NCBI GenBank assembly: GCA_021777055.1
Contig: JAIQZO010000021.1
Coordinates: 1 to 35,654, forward strand
Source of the DNA: Candidatus Anammoxibacter sp.
GTDB taxonomy: Bacteria > Planctomycetota > Brocadiia > Brocadiales > Anammoxibacteraceae
Direction of reading: 5' to 3'
Length of the DNA: 35,654 bases
Shown piece after piece: positions 1 through 7,901 of the stretch. The stretch's first letter is position 1. Each line of letters begins with the position of its first letter. The notes under the pieces are model-generated. The model did not search any database, was not told where the DNA came from, and saw nothing but the letters and a program-made list of their open reading frames with translations. The position numbers were made by a program, and so were the translations under genes.

Positions 1-1
1 T

Positions 2-76
2 GTAGAGTGGATTGATTTAGGCGCACAGTGGGATAATATCCAGGGGCCTGATCACTTACCAGGTGTAGGAAGATAA
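2..76 (+). CDS. 3' end of a duplicated gene (24 residues and stop), possibly cytochrome/HzsA-type
   Basis: An open frame enters from the left edge and ends at TAA 74-76, directly before a strong terminator, so it is almost certainly the end of a real gene. The visible tail contains EWIDLGAQWDNI followed by a Gly/Pro-rich end. A W-[IL]-D-L-G-A-Q-W tail recalls the C-termini of planctomycete cytochrome c-like proteins and the hydrazine synthase alpha family, but this is from memory and 24 residues are too few to be sure. The same tail is encoded at the other window end on the minus strand, so the gene exists in at least two copies, both pointing into this window. Confidence 0.7.
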   Translation, partial: VEWIDLGAQWDNIQGPDHLPGVGR

Positions 77-114
77 TATTTTCTAAAGCTTTGGTAATTG
101 TTTCTGTTTTATCA

Positions 115-147
115 AAAGGGCTGGCCTTTGGCCAGCCCTTTCTTTAT
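115..147 (+). terminator. Strong rho-independent terminator of the left partial gene
   Basis: A 12-bp perfect stem (115-126 with 130-141, core GGGCTGGCC) closes a 3-base loop and is followed by a T-rich run to 145. It lies 38 bases after the stop of the partial gene. It is also present in the right-hand terminal repeat. Confidence 0.9.
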
Positions 148-407
148 TGTATTTTGTTGAAGTAATTAAACAGGATTATTTTGCTATCTGTTTACTTAGA
201 TCATAATTAAACTCGCAACGCATCCTCACCTTAAAAAGCTACCACTTAAAAGAGTAATAAAGTGAACGCATTGTTAACGCAGAGGTAGAAATCTAACACC
301 AACACCATCGTTCTGCCTTCATACCACCGTGACACATTGTTTGCGTAACCTACCAGCGGCACTAATATTACAGATTTCAATGCCATGAAATTCAGTTCGG
401 CATGATA

Positions 408-500
408 TTAGCAGGATAACAAATATGCAGAAGAGATGTATATACCCATTTGGTTGAAATCATTAGAGACAATCAATAGTGTTTTGTTGTCTGGTAGACC
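408..500 (-). pseudogene. Possible decayed gene fragment
   Basis: A 30-residue stop-to-stop frame containing DNKTLLIVSNDFNQ has a protein-like composition. It resembles, from memory, the closing strand of phytase-like esterase propellers (which end in 'TLLLVSDNNF'-type motifs). It has no start codon with a ribosome site and stops on both sides, so at most it is a remnant. The rest of 184-532 shows no gene or strong structure. Confidence 0.2.
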
Positions 501-532
501 TTAATCTTGTTTTTATAGATGAATGTAGAAAC

Positions 533-611
533 GTAGGATAGGTTATGCGAAACTAGCCCATCAAAACAGAAGGAATTACTGATGGGTTCGCTATTGCTTA
601 ACCCATCCTAC
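533..611. repeat. Inverted pair of REP-like hairpins
   Basis: Two hairpins in opposite orientation: 533-563 (arms near GATAGGTTA and TAGCCCATC) and 580-611 (perfect 8-bp arms GATGGGTT and AACCCATC around a CGCTATTGCTT loop). The outer arms 533-545 and 599-611 also pair with one mismatch. The GTAGGATGGGTTA...TAACCCATCCTAC pattern is typical of REP palindromes mobilised by REP-associated tyrosine transposases (RAYTs). No transposase is in this window. Confidence 0.75.
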
Positions 612-665
612 CATACTAACCGGGCAAATCTTTGTAATGTTTTGTATTACAAAAAATGTAAGTCC

Positions 666-954
666 AAACTGATTTCAGAGAAATAGTTTTCGGAAAAAAA
701 CAAAAGTCCCGTATGGGACGATCGAAGTTAGCCCATAGCATAAGCTATGGGGACTAATTGTAAGCAAATAAGCCCTGTTAGGGGCGGCAGAAAGATACAT
801 GTCAAATAATATGAATAGAAGCATCTTGATAACAAAACATTTCTACCGCCACTAACAGGGCTTATTTGGATCTGGATATCATTCTATACCCACAGCTAAC
901 GCAGTGGGCTAACTTCATTTGCCCCTATCGAGGCAAGGGGTTTGAAATCAGTTT
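666..954. repeat. Long imperfect inverted repeat with nested palindromes (MITE-like)
   Basis: The arm 666-793 is mirrored by 840-954. The inner 30 bases (764-793 against 840-869, around AAATAAGCCCTGTTAG) match with about four differences, and the outermost bases (666-677 against 943-954, TGAAATCAGTTT) match exactly. Each arm contains further small palindromes, e.g. GTCCCGTATGGGAC at 706-719 and the pair around 729-756 (AGCCCATAGC...GCTATGGGG). The spacer 794-839 is AT-rich. No open frame of interest is present. This looks like a non-autonomous mobile or dispersed palindromic element. Confidence 0.75.
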
Positions 955-1064
955 AAACATACAAAAAAAATGTAGGGTGATCACCCGATTGGCAAACCTT
1001 ACTTTTCTGTCACAATGTAATCGTCAAAAATTTATAAGATTCTTTAACCTTAGCACATTATAAA

Positions 1065-2159
1065 ATGAAGACATTTTTTTTCGCTTTATCACTATTTTTG
1101 CTATTATTAAAAACCAGTACCGCAACAACCGGTTTTGATAATCTTGTCATAACTTTACAGGAAGGAAGTAGTATTCAGGAAGTAATTGACAATATACCTC
1201 GAGCAGGGGTCATCAAACTGGAAAGTGGAAAATATATAGAAAACATTGTTATAGGTGACAAGAAGATCAGATTGGAATCTGCAAATCCTGAAGACCCCGC
1301 GGTATTACAGCCAGAAAACATTCTAAATCCTTTAATAGAGATAATGAGTGTAGATAAAACATCTTCACTTATTATGAACGGGCTGGTGCTAACAGGACGA
1401 ACAGGAGTAGAATCCGGCTCAAATAATATTGTGATAAGAGATTGCAGATTTAATTTTACACAACTATCAATAAGGTGTTCTGCCAGGGCGGCACTGACAA
1501 TAGAAGGTAGTTCGTTTACTGGCGACAACTTTAACATCACACCCACTATTATTATCACAGATATGGATAATTCCACAGCAAGAAATATAACTATTTCTGA
1601 CAACTATTTTACCGGCTTTGCCGGTATTGTTATGTACGAAACGGCAAATTTTACCAGTAGTGAGAATAATGAGGGTAAACTTATAGAAGATATCAAGAAT
1701 AAAAACAGTTTTGATATATACGATTTTTTCAGGATTGAAAAAGATTACAGAGATGTGATCTTTATCCCATCAACATATAAAACTTGGAGCCACAGCAGAT
1801 TATCCTTCTGCCATCCAGACTCACAGGATGGTCCGGTCTGGAACAGAAATGAAGATACAATTACATTTGACTATCCAGCAAAAAAGATTTCTATAAAAAT
1901 CGTTTCCGGCCAGAAAATATTTGACAGAAAGGATTTCCTGGAGGACATACCGTCACAGGATTGCAAATTTGGCACGGTTGATGAGATACCTATAAAGATG
2001 GGCGGAGGCAGAGGCGCAAATTGGTACAGTTCTAAATCCAATCATCAAGATTTTATATACTTATTTACATGTGGAGTAGAAGGCACCGTAATGATGGAAT
2101 ATGATGGCCCTTTCCCGGTAACGCTACTGAAGATTCTAATCTCCATGAGAATAAATTAG
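1065..2159 (+). CDS. Secreted right-handed beta-helix (pectin-lyase-like) protein
   Basis: The 364-residue product begins with a typical signal peptide (MKTFFFALSLFLLLLKTSTA, cleavage probably after residue 20). Residues about 25-200 show the repeating strand/turn pattern of right-handed parallel beta-helices: 'SIQEVIDNIPRAGVIKLESGKYIENIVIGDKKIRL', then I-x-I-x-D/N repeats such as 'NNIVIRDCRF' and 'NITISDNYFTG'. The opening resembles the carbohydrate-binding/NosD-type pectin lyase fold. The C-terminal 150 residues are not recognised. It probably binds or cleaves polysaccharide outside the cytoplasm, but no catalytic residues can be named. There is no obvious Shine-Dalgarno site before the ATG. 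It stands alone, following the repeat-rich region and convergent with the next gene. Confidence 0.8.
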   Translation: MKTFFFALSLFLLLLKTSTATTGFDNLVITLQEGSSIQEVIDNIPRAGVIKLESGKYIENIVIGDKKIRLESANPEDPAVLQPENILNPLIEIMSVDKTSSLIMNGLVLTGRTGVESGSNNIVIRDCRFNFTQLSIRCSARAALTIEGSSFTGDNFNITPTIIITDMDNSTARNITISDNYFTGFAGIVMYETANFTSSENNEGKLIEDIKNKNSFDIYDFFRIEKDYRDVIFIPSTYKTWSHSRLSFCHPDSQDGPVWNRNEDTITFDYPAKKISIKIVSGQKIFDRKDFLEDIPSQDCKFGTVDEIPIKMGGGRGANWYSSKSNHQDFIYLFTCGVEGTVMMEYDGPFPVTLLKILISMRIN

Positions 2160-2364
2160 TTTAATTTAAATCATCACACTTAGAACTCTTAGCTTTTATC
2201 AATATATATCATTGTTAAATTGTTACATCTGCGAGTTCCAGTCACAGTATCGAACCAACCGTACGGTTATTGAAGAGCAATACTCACCAGAAGCTATTAA
2301 CAATGCGCAATTATTTACAGAATAACGAATTAAAACAAAAATCCCTATACTAACTATTAAACTA

Positions 2365-3339
2365 TCAGGTAGGGAATAAAGGTAAACATTTGGTAATTAT
2401 ATTCTCTGCTTGTTCTACCATTTCAACTATAACGTCGTTCACTGGCATTATAGAATCTATTAGACCTGCATTTTGTCCAATAAGGAGGGATGTTTTGTCC
2501 GTATTACCTTCCTTTCGTGCAGTTAAAGAGGCTTCATTTATCTCTTTTGCATCTTTATCTATAAGATCTTCCCTTTCTGACCAATATTTAATAAAGTCAT
2601 TTTGTAATGTACGAGCAGAACCGGCGGGCCAGGTTGTCCCGGATATTAAATCGGGAATATGGGTTAGAACTGTATCGTTACCATTACTCTTAACAATGGC
2701 TTCTTTGTACTTTTCATGAATCGGAGCTTCTTCAGTAGCAAGAAAACGTGTTCCCAACAATACACCTTCAGCGCCCAAAGCTAAAGCAGCGGCAAGTCCC
2801 CGCCCATCAGCAATACCTCCGGCAGCCAAAACGGAACAAGGTTTTACCGCATCAACAACCATAGGGACCAGGGTAAAAGTAGACATAGAACGAACATGCC
2901 CTCCACCTTCTGTTCCTTGTGCAACAATAATGTCTGCACCTGCCTCTGCGGCACGGATAGATTCAGAAACATCACCGACCATATAAATAACTAGAGATCC
3001 GGCTTCGTGCGCTTTATTAAAATATATCCTCAGATCCTGGTCTGGACTTGCCCATGCCAGCGATACCACTGGCACCTTCTCTTCAATGATATCAAAAAAG
3101 GTATTATCATCTATTTTGAATAACAGGAAATTAATACCAAACGGTTTGTCTGTAATGCGTTTAATTGATGCAATCTCTTCACGTATCTTGGCAGTGCCAA
3201 GGCCGGTAACCCCTAAAATGCCAAGTCCTCCCGCGTCAGAGACAGAGGCCACCATAGTGGTTGAAGTAGCCGATGCCATACCGCCAAGAATAATAGGGTG
3301 TTTAATGTTTAACTTATCACAAACAGGTGTTTTAATCAA
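2365..3339 (-). CDS. Nitronate monooxygenase (2-nitropropane dioxygenase family)
   Basis: This 324-residue FMN enzyme of the TIM-barrel NMO family would oxidise alkyl nitronates to carbonyl compounds and nitrite. Visible motifs are the N-terminal 'HPIILGGMASAT' (14-25), the 'QGTEGGGHVR' loop (141-150, with His148 as the likely catalytic base), the phosphate-binding 'AAGGIADGRG' (172-181) and 'GTRFLATEEA' (196-205). Length is normal for the family. AGAGGA sits 9 bases before the ATG. The same fold is shared by FabK-type enoyl-ACP reductases, so a role in lipid metabolism is not excluded, but the His148 motif favours NMO. It lies downstream of the GMC cluster on the same strand, beyond a 341-base gap with hairpins, and may be a separate unit. 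Confidence 0.85.
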   Translation of the reverse strand: MIKTPVCDKLNIKHPIILGGMASATSTTMVASVSDAGGLGILGVTGLGTAKIREEIASIKRITDKPFGINFLLFKIDDNTFFDIIEEKVPVVSLAWASPDQDLRIYFNKAHEAGSLVIYMVGDVSESIRAAEAGADIIVAQGTEGGGHVRSMSTFTLVPMVVDAVKPCSVLAAGGIADGRGLAAALALGAEGVLLGTRFLATEEAPIHEKYKEAIVKSNGNDTVLTHIPDLISGTTWPAGSARTLQNDFIKYWSEREDLIDKDAKEINEASLTARKEGNTDKTSLLIGQNAGLIDSIMPVNDVIVEMVEQAENIITKCLPLFPT

Positions 3340-3506
3340 AATTAATATCCTCTTGAAAAGTATGTGAGTGCGTAATAGACACTCTACATTTTTTATATTT
3401 CACTCTTTCTACAACATTTTACCCTACAACTAACTAAAATGAAAATTCTTATAATATTGAAATTAGCTCCTTAAGGGGTACTTTTCGCTTTTAAAATCTT
3501 ACTCCT

Positions 3507-3558
3507 ATCGTGCTCATAATCTTAATCCATACACTGCAATTAAGATTACGAGCACGAT
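3507..3558. terminator. Long hairpin between nitronate monooxygenase and GMC genes
   Basis: Twenty-base arms (3507-3526 and 3539-3558) pair with a single G-T type mismatch around a 12-base loop. It lies downstream of the GMC gene ending at 3681 and upstream of the nitronate monooxygenase. No clear T-run follows on the minus strand, so it may be a terminator, an RNA-processing site or a REP-like element. Apart from this and the next hairpin, 3340-3680 shows no gene. Confidence 0.6.
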
Positions 3559-3567
3559 GAAGACAAT

Positions 3568-3604
3568 CATAATGTTGAGAGGGCAGTACCCACCCAACAT
3601 TATG
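3568..3604. repeat. Second hairpin in the same gap
   Basis: Perfect 10-bp arms (CATAATGTTG at 3568-3577, CAACATTATG at 3595-3604) enclose 17 bases that contain a small GGG...CCC pairing. It sits 10 bases from the hairpin at 3507-3558. On the minus strand it is the first structure after the GMC stop and may help end that transcript. Confidence 0.55.
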
Positions 3605-3680
3605 AAAAAATAAAAATCCCTATAATATGAACTTAGATAATTTCTATTTTAGAAGAATAAGCATTCAAAAGCTTTCCCAC

Positions 3681-5954
3681 CTATTTCCAGTTTTCCAGCA
3701 TCTTTGTCGCATTCCTTTCCGCAAGGGCAGTTATAGTCATTGACGGATTTACACCTAAGGCCTTTGGTATAATAGAGCCGTCAGAAACGTAGAGATTGGG
3801 ATAATTAAAGACCTCTCCGTTGGCATTCACCACACCATCATTTACAGTTGATCCCATTTTACAACCTCCAAGTGGGTGTACTGTGATAAGAATCTTTAAA
3901 AGAGACCACAAAGGAAAAGGTTCATATGTACCTTTAATGCCATCTTCAGAAATGATTCGCAGTTTTTTCTCCATCTCATCAAACAGGGGCATACTTTTGT
4001 CAGGATCCCACTCAATATCAAGCTTATCGTCTTTTAATTTCATCTTGCCGTCTGACGCGTCACGTCCCATAGAGAGATACATCTGTGAATAGTTTACAGG
4101 CTTTTTCAACAGGGATTCAAAGAAATCCCAGATGTTCTCTTTTATGTCATGTTTAGCCTCTTTCGCAATATCCTTGATCAATTTCCCAAAGTCCTTTTTC
4201 TCTGATTCTATAAAATTCATTATAATATCTTTAATTTGAGGGATGGAGTTAATTTCGTTAAGAAATGGCATCAATGTATTTGCAATTGGGGCTAACGGGT
4301 ACGGTATTCCACCCTCTTCCACTATAAACTGTTTATCTGCAGGTAGGCTTGAGCGATAATCAATAAACGATGTTATTGTAGGGCCAAGGGTAGCGCGGGT
4401 CTCAACTTGTGAGTTAATAGTAAATGAGAGAAAATCTCCGTTACCTGAGAAATTATCCCCCAAACAGCCACTGAGATTAGACAGTTTTTCCTTTCTTGCC
4501 TTCAGCAATATTTCAGTTGAGCCAAGGGCCCCTGCAGCTAAAATTAATTTCTTGGCACTCACCTTTCCATGGGTATTGTCTCTTAGATTATGATAAATAA
4601 CATTATATCCGCCACTTCCACCATTAATCGGTTCGATCTCTGTTAATTCATGCTCCGCAAAGAGTTCTGCTCCGTTCTCCATTGCGTCTTTAATATAGTT
4701 AAGATCAACAGTATTTTTAGCGCTGCGGTTACAGACAATTACACACTTCCCGCAGGCCCTGCATGTTGAGGGATCCTTTTCCTCTTCTTTACAGTCCTTA
4801 AACTTATCCGGTTCAAAATCGTTTATAGCAAGGTTCAACAGACTCCATTTACCATTGGGAGTCGCCGTGGCACCCTGCTGGAGTGCTTCCGTCTTAGGAA
4901 AAAGCTGTTTTAATGGCGGCACTCCCGCTTTTCTAACTCCAAGCATCTTGTCAACATGCGGGTAGTATTTCTCCAGTTCAGCCAGGGTAATCTCTTCAGG
5001 CCAATCTTTTTCAAACACATCCCCATTCGGCTTAAGTATTACATTTGCATAGATCAGTGACCCCCCCCCCACACCATTAGCTTGGAGAACCTGCATCTTT
5101 TTAAACACTCTGTAATCCAGCAAGCCGTTACGTATTTTAGGAATTCGGAACATACGATAGAGGTCTCGTATGTGGCGCACATTAGTATTGCCACGCCAGT
5201 GTTTACCCCTTTCAAGTATACACACCCTTTTGTCCTCTTTTGCCAGCATGTATGCTGTCGCCGCACCACCAAAACCACTGCCAACCACAACCGCATCATA
5301 TTCATTCTCAATTTTTATATGTTCCGGAAAGAGCATGGGCAGATATGTAGAGCCCAGCTGTCCAAGCACAAATCCAAAGAAATCGATAACCGCTCGTTTT
5401 TTAACAATCTTATCATCCGTCCCAGAGATTTCAATGGAGCCAACCAATTCCGGCAAATTTTTTAGATGAAATCTTATTATTCCAGCGGCAATTACTTTAC
5501 CGTCACCAGAGTCTCCTTCATGAATCTTCGTAAAAAGTGTAGTCATATCCCTTAACGGTTCAAACGGATCTCGAAAGCCGTACATCTTTTGTTCAATATA
5601 CTTCACACCGTGAAAGAAGTATTGTTTGCCATTATCTGCGACAAAGACAAATTTATAAAGCATCTCCCTGTCACCAGTTGCCTCATCTTTAATAAAGAGG
5701 TTAAACTTGCCATCCACCATATTCATATTTATGCCAAGGGGGGCATAAGTAAAGGTACCTTCCAGATCCGCTTCATGTGTTGCAGTTTGTTTAAATTTGC
5801 GAACATTGTCTATGGCAATATGATTATCGAGAATAGCATCGCTAAACTCCTCTTTACCTCTTCTCTCTCCTTCACGAGGATCTTTACTCCCCATATCAAG
5901 GTACCCGGACATGGCCTCTGAAAAACTCAAACCTGCTACAAATTCTTTTGTCAT
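3681..5954 (-). CDS. GMC-family FAD oxidoreductase with N-terminal extension (cholesterol-oxidase-like)
   Basis: The product has 757 residues. Residues 219-250 carry the Rossmann FAD motif (GSGFGG at 225-230, closing 'CILERG'). 'GVGGGSLIYAN' (294-304) is the second GMC signature. The C-terminus has 'HPLGGCKMG' (693-701, active-site His) and 'DGSIIPKALGVNPSMT' (active-site Asn about 736). A cysteine cluster (388, 398, 401, 404, 408) sits in the insertion before 'NTVDLNYI'. The family oxidises alcohols, including sterols, with FAD. The first 215 residues form an extra beta-rich domain that I recall beside steroid/lipid GMC oxidases of actinobacteria and myxobacteria; its function is unknown. 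AAGGAGGT precedes the ATG by 6 bases. Ten consecutive G residues encode the glycine signature. It is the last gene of the cluster and follows its paralogue after 258 bases. Confidence 0.88.
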   Translation of the reverse strand: MTKEFVAGLSFSEAMSGYLDMGSKDPREGERRGKEEFSDAILDNHIAIDNVRKFKQTATHEADLEGTFTYAPLGINMNMVDGKFNLFIKDEATGDREMLYKFVFVADNGKQYFFHGVKYIEQKMYGFRDPFEPLRDMTTLFTKIHEGDSGDGKVIAAGIIRFHLKNLPELVGSIEISGTDDKIVKKRAVIDFFGFVLGQLGSTYLPMLFPEHIKIENEYDAVVVGSGFGGAATAYMLAKEDKRVCILERGKHWRGNTNVRHIRDLYRMFRIPKIRNGLLDYRVFKKMQVLQANGVGGGSLIYANVILKPNGDVFEKDWPEEITLAELEKYYPHVDKMLGVRKAGVPPLKQLFPKTEALQQGATATPNGKWSLLNLAINDFEPDKFKDCKEEEKDPSTCRACGKCVIVCNRSAKNTVDLNYIKDAMENGAELFAEHELTEIEPINGGSGGYNVIYHNLRDNTHGKVSAKKLILAAGALGSTEILLKARKEKLSNLSGCLGDNFSGNGDFLSFTINSQVETRATLGPTITSFIDYRSSLPADKQFIVEEGGIPYPLAPIANTLMPFLNEINSIPQIKDIIMNFIESEKKDFGKLIKDIAKEAKHDIKENIWDFFESLLKKPVNYSQMYLSMGRDASDGKMKLKDDKLDIEWDPDKSMPLFDEMEKKLRIISEDGIKGTYEPFPLWSLLKILITVHPLGGCKMGSTVNDGVVNANGEVFNYPNLYVSDGSIIPKALGVNPSMTITALAERNATKMLENWK

Positions 5955-6212
5955 TATTTTACCTCCTTAGGGTGCGCTCAAAAACAACTTAACTTTTTTT
6001 CAACTCTTTGTTAGAACATTATTCAATCTTGGTTTCCTTAATGTAACTAAGAAGCTGCCACAAAACAAGTCAACAATCTTGTTCTTATCTTTAGGACTAC
6101 TTGCGTATAATTTATTTTTGAGCAGCCCTTTAACAAAACATTAACGGGATTTAATCAAGATAATGTAATGATTTCTCTACAAACAGCTTGGTCTCCATAC
6201 ATTCCTATAATA

Positions 6213-7886
6213 TCAACTGTTTTCAATTATCTCCGGGCCATCCGGAGTGATCTCTTCAGAGAAGTAAATGGTTTCGGGTGTATCAGGATCATCTTTTGTC
6301 ATTTCTCTGCCATGATTCATCCAAAATGAACACCTTTCTGCCAGTGCCGCAATGGTCATGGACGGATTAACAGATAAAGCAGATGGAACAATTGATCCGT
6401 CAATTACGTACAAATCATTGTATCCCCACACCGCACCAACCTCATTAACAACACTGTTACCTCTGTTATCTCCCATTACACATCCCCCCAAAGGATGTGC
6501 AGTTAAGAGCTTCTTTAACGGCCACTCCCATAGGAGACTATTTAGGTATGTCCCTCCCAGTCCATGTCCCAACTCCTTAATCCCTCTTATTATCTGCCCG
6601 TAGAGAACATCACTATCAGACGGAAACCAATCAACATAAACAGATCCTCTTTTCAGACGTAAAATACCGTTTCCCGCATCCGTGCCCATGGCAAGGTATG
6701 GTAAAAACTTAGGAGTAAAGCCACCTTTAAAGAGTCTATCTATCTCAAATTCAATCCTTCCCTTGCCAGTACTTAGTCCAATAGCACTTAATCCGTAAGT
6801 TAAAAGGGCCGCAAATAAGTTTTTTATACGGCTTGGTTTGGGAATAGAGCCTTCAATATACCACAGGAATGGATCTGGAAATCCCAGATCTTCTATAAAT
6901 ATTGAGTTTTCAGCATTACTGAAATTGGCGATTGAAGTGATGCTTGGTCCACGTGCAGGATCTATTACACGGTCAGTTTTAACTGTACCTGCAAGGAGAA
7001 AATCACCATTGCCGGAAAATCTCTTTCCAAGCATGTCGCTTACATTTGGCAATGTCTTATGTACAAGTTTATTGCGTAACAGTATCTCCGTAGACCCAAG
7101 AGTACTGGCAGCAATAACCACCTTTTTTCCTATAACAGTACCGAAAGTAGAAAAGGCTGGATTCTCAGGGCTTATTTGATCAAAATGTACCTTATACCCT
7201 TTACCATCTACTGGCTCTATTTTATCTACCCTGTGCAGAGGAAAGACATGGGCTCCAAATTTCCTGGCCAATGGTATATAATTAAGGTCTAATGTGTTTT
7301 TTGCATGCAGAACACATCCTATTCCACAGTTTCCACAATAATCACATGCACTCTGGGGCTCTCCACCGTGCGGATTTATGCGGTCCTTACCTGTGTAAAC
7401 CGCAATGTCTAGGAGTTCGGGGCTATTATTGCTCTCTTTTGCCGTATCCAGAAAGGCATCTGTCCGCAAAGGCATTTCCCTTCCTTCAGGCGGGCTTAAG
7501 GGGCAAGCGTCCAGCATGTCTTTTACCAGATCATAATAGGGATCCATCACTTCTCTGGAAATAGTCTTAGGCCATTCAAGTTTTTTAAAGATCTCAACAG
7601 GTGTCCTTACTATGGCATTAAAATAAACCAGAGATCCGCCGCCAACACCACACCCCTGCAAGACATCTGTCCCTTTGAATGTCCTGTACTCCAGGAGTCC
7701 CAGGCTCTCACCCTCTATCCAAAAAGAGTTGGAGACTTCATGTGTTGATCTAGGAAAATCTGTCCCTTTCCACTCCTTACCCTGCTCCAGTATGCACACT
7801 TTTTTCCCTGCCTGTGCAAGCCTGCAGGCAGTAACAGCCCCACCAAAACCGGAACCTATCACCACAACATCGTAAGATTCTTCCAT
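6213..7886 (-). CDS. GMC-family FAD oxidoreductase (compact form)
   Basis: A 557-residue paralogue of the preceding GMC enzyme without the N-terminal extension. The FAD motif starts at once (GSGFGG at 11-16, then 'VCILEQGKEW'). 'GCGVGGGSLVYFNA' is the second signature. 'CDYCGNCGIGC...AKNTLDLNYI' is the same cysteine-rich insertion, and 'HPLGGCVMG' and 'DGSIVPSALSVNPSMT' close the catalytic domain. It likely oxidises a hydrophobic alcohol with FAD. No signal peptide is seen, so it is probably cytoplasmic or peripheral on the membrane. I chose the ATG at 7886: GGAGG lies 8 bases before it. An upstream GTG at 7895 would overlap that ribosome site and add three residues. It starts 15 bases after the 129-residue membrane protein, which implies co-transcription. 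Confidence 0.9.
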   Translation of the reverse strand: MEESYDVVVIGSGFGGAVTACRLAQAGKKVCILEQGKEWKGTDFPRSTHEVSNSFWIEGESLGLLEYRTFKGTDVLQGCGVGGGSLVYFNAIVRTPVEIFKKLEWPKTISREVMDPYYDLVKDMLDACPLSPPEGREMPLRTDAFLDTAKESNNSPELLDIAVYTGKDRINPHGGEPQSACDYCGNCGIGCVLHAKNTLDLNYIPLARKFGAHVFPLHRVDKIEPVDGKGYKVHFDQISPENPAFSTFGTVIGKKVVIAASTLGSTEILLRNKLVHKTLPNVSDMLGKRFSGNGDFLLAGTVKTDRVIDPARGPSITSIANFSNAENSIFIEDLGFPDPFLWYIEGSIPKPSRIKNLFAALLTYGLSAIGLSTGKGRIEFEIDRLFKGGFTPKFLPYLAMGTDAGNGILRLKRGSVYVDWFPSDSDVLYGQIIRGIKELGHGLGGTYLNSLLWEWPLKKLLTAHPLGGCVMGDNRGNSVVNEVGAVWGYNDLYVIDGSIVPSALSVNPSMTIAALAERCSFWMNHGREMTKDDPDTPETIYFSEEITPDGPEIIENS

Positions 7887-7894
7887 CAAATACA

Positions 7895-7899
7895 CCTCC
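7895..7899 (-). promoter_or_regulatory. Ribosome binding site fixing the GMC start
   Basis: GGAGG on the minus strand lies 8 bases before the ATG at 7886. It overlaps the in-frame GTG at 7895, making the ATG the better start. Confidence 0.75.
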
Positions 7900-7901
7900 G
7901 T

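Larger units (their letters stand above)
1..183 (+). repeat. Left terminal inverted repeat
   Basis: These bases are the reverse complement of 35472-35654. Reading inwards, 1-141 match perfectly, single mismatches fall at 142 and 170, and similarity stops after 183. The repeat contains the 3' end of a gene, its terminator and a short leader. It is therefore a duplicated chromosomal segment and not a transposon end. The exact correspondence of the two window ends suggests that an assembler stopped where the two copies became indistinguishable. Confidence 0.97.

Noticed and set aside
1..183. Terminal repeats as ends of a linear plasmid, virus or transposon
   Set aside because: The repeat contains the coding end of a gene plus its terminator, both mirrored exactly. 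That fits a duplicated chromosomal gene cut by assembly, and no replication, capsid or transposase gene is present.
866..1063. Plus-strand 65-residue open frame
   Set aside because: It lies largely within the right arm of the inverted repeat, has no ribosome site, and its sequence has no protein-like pattern.
5054..5311. Overlapping 85-residue minus-strand frame in the GMC gene
   Set aside because: It is a shadow of the shifted reading frame of the GMC gene and shows no independent start signals or motifs. It is useful only as the place where a slipped frame would stop.
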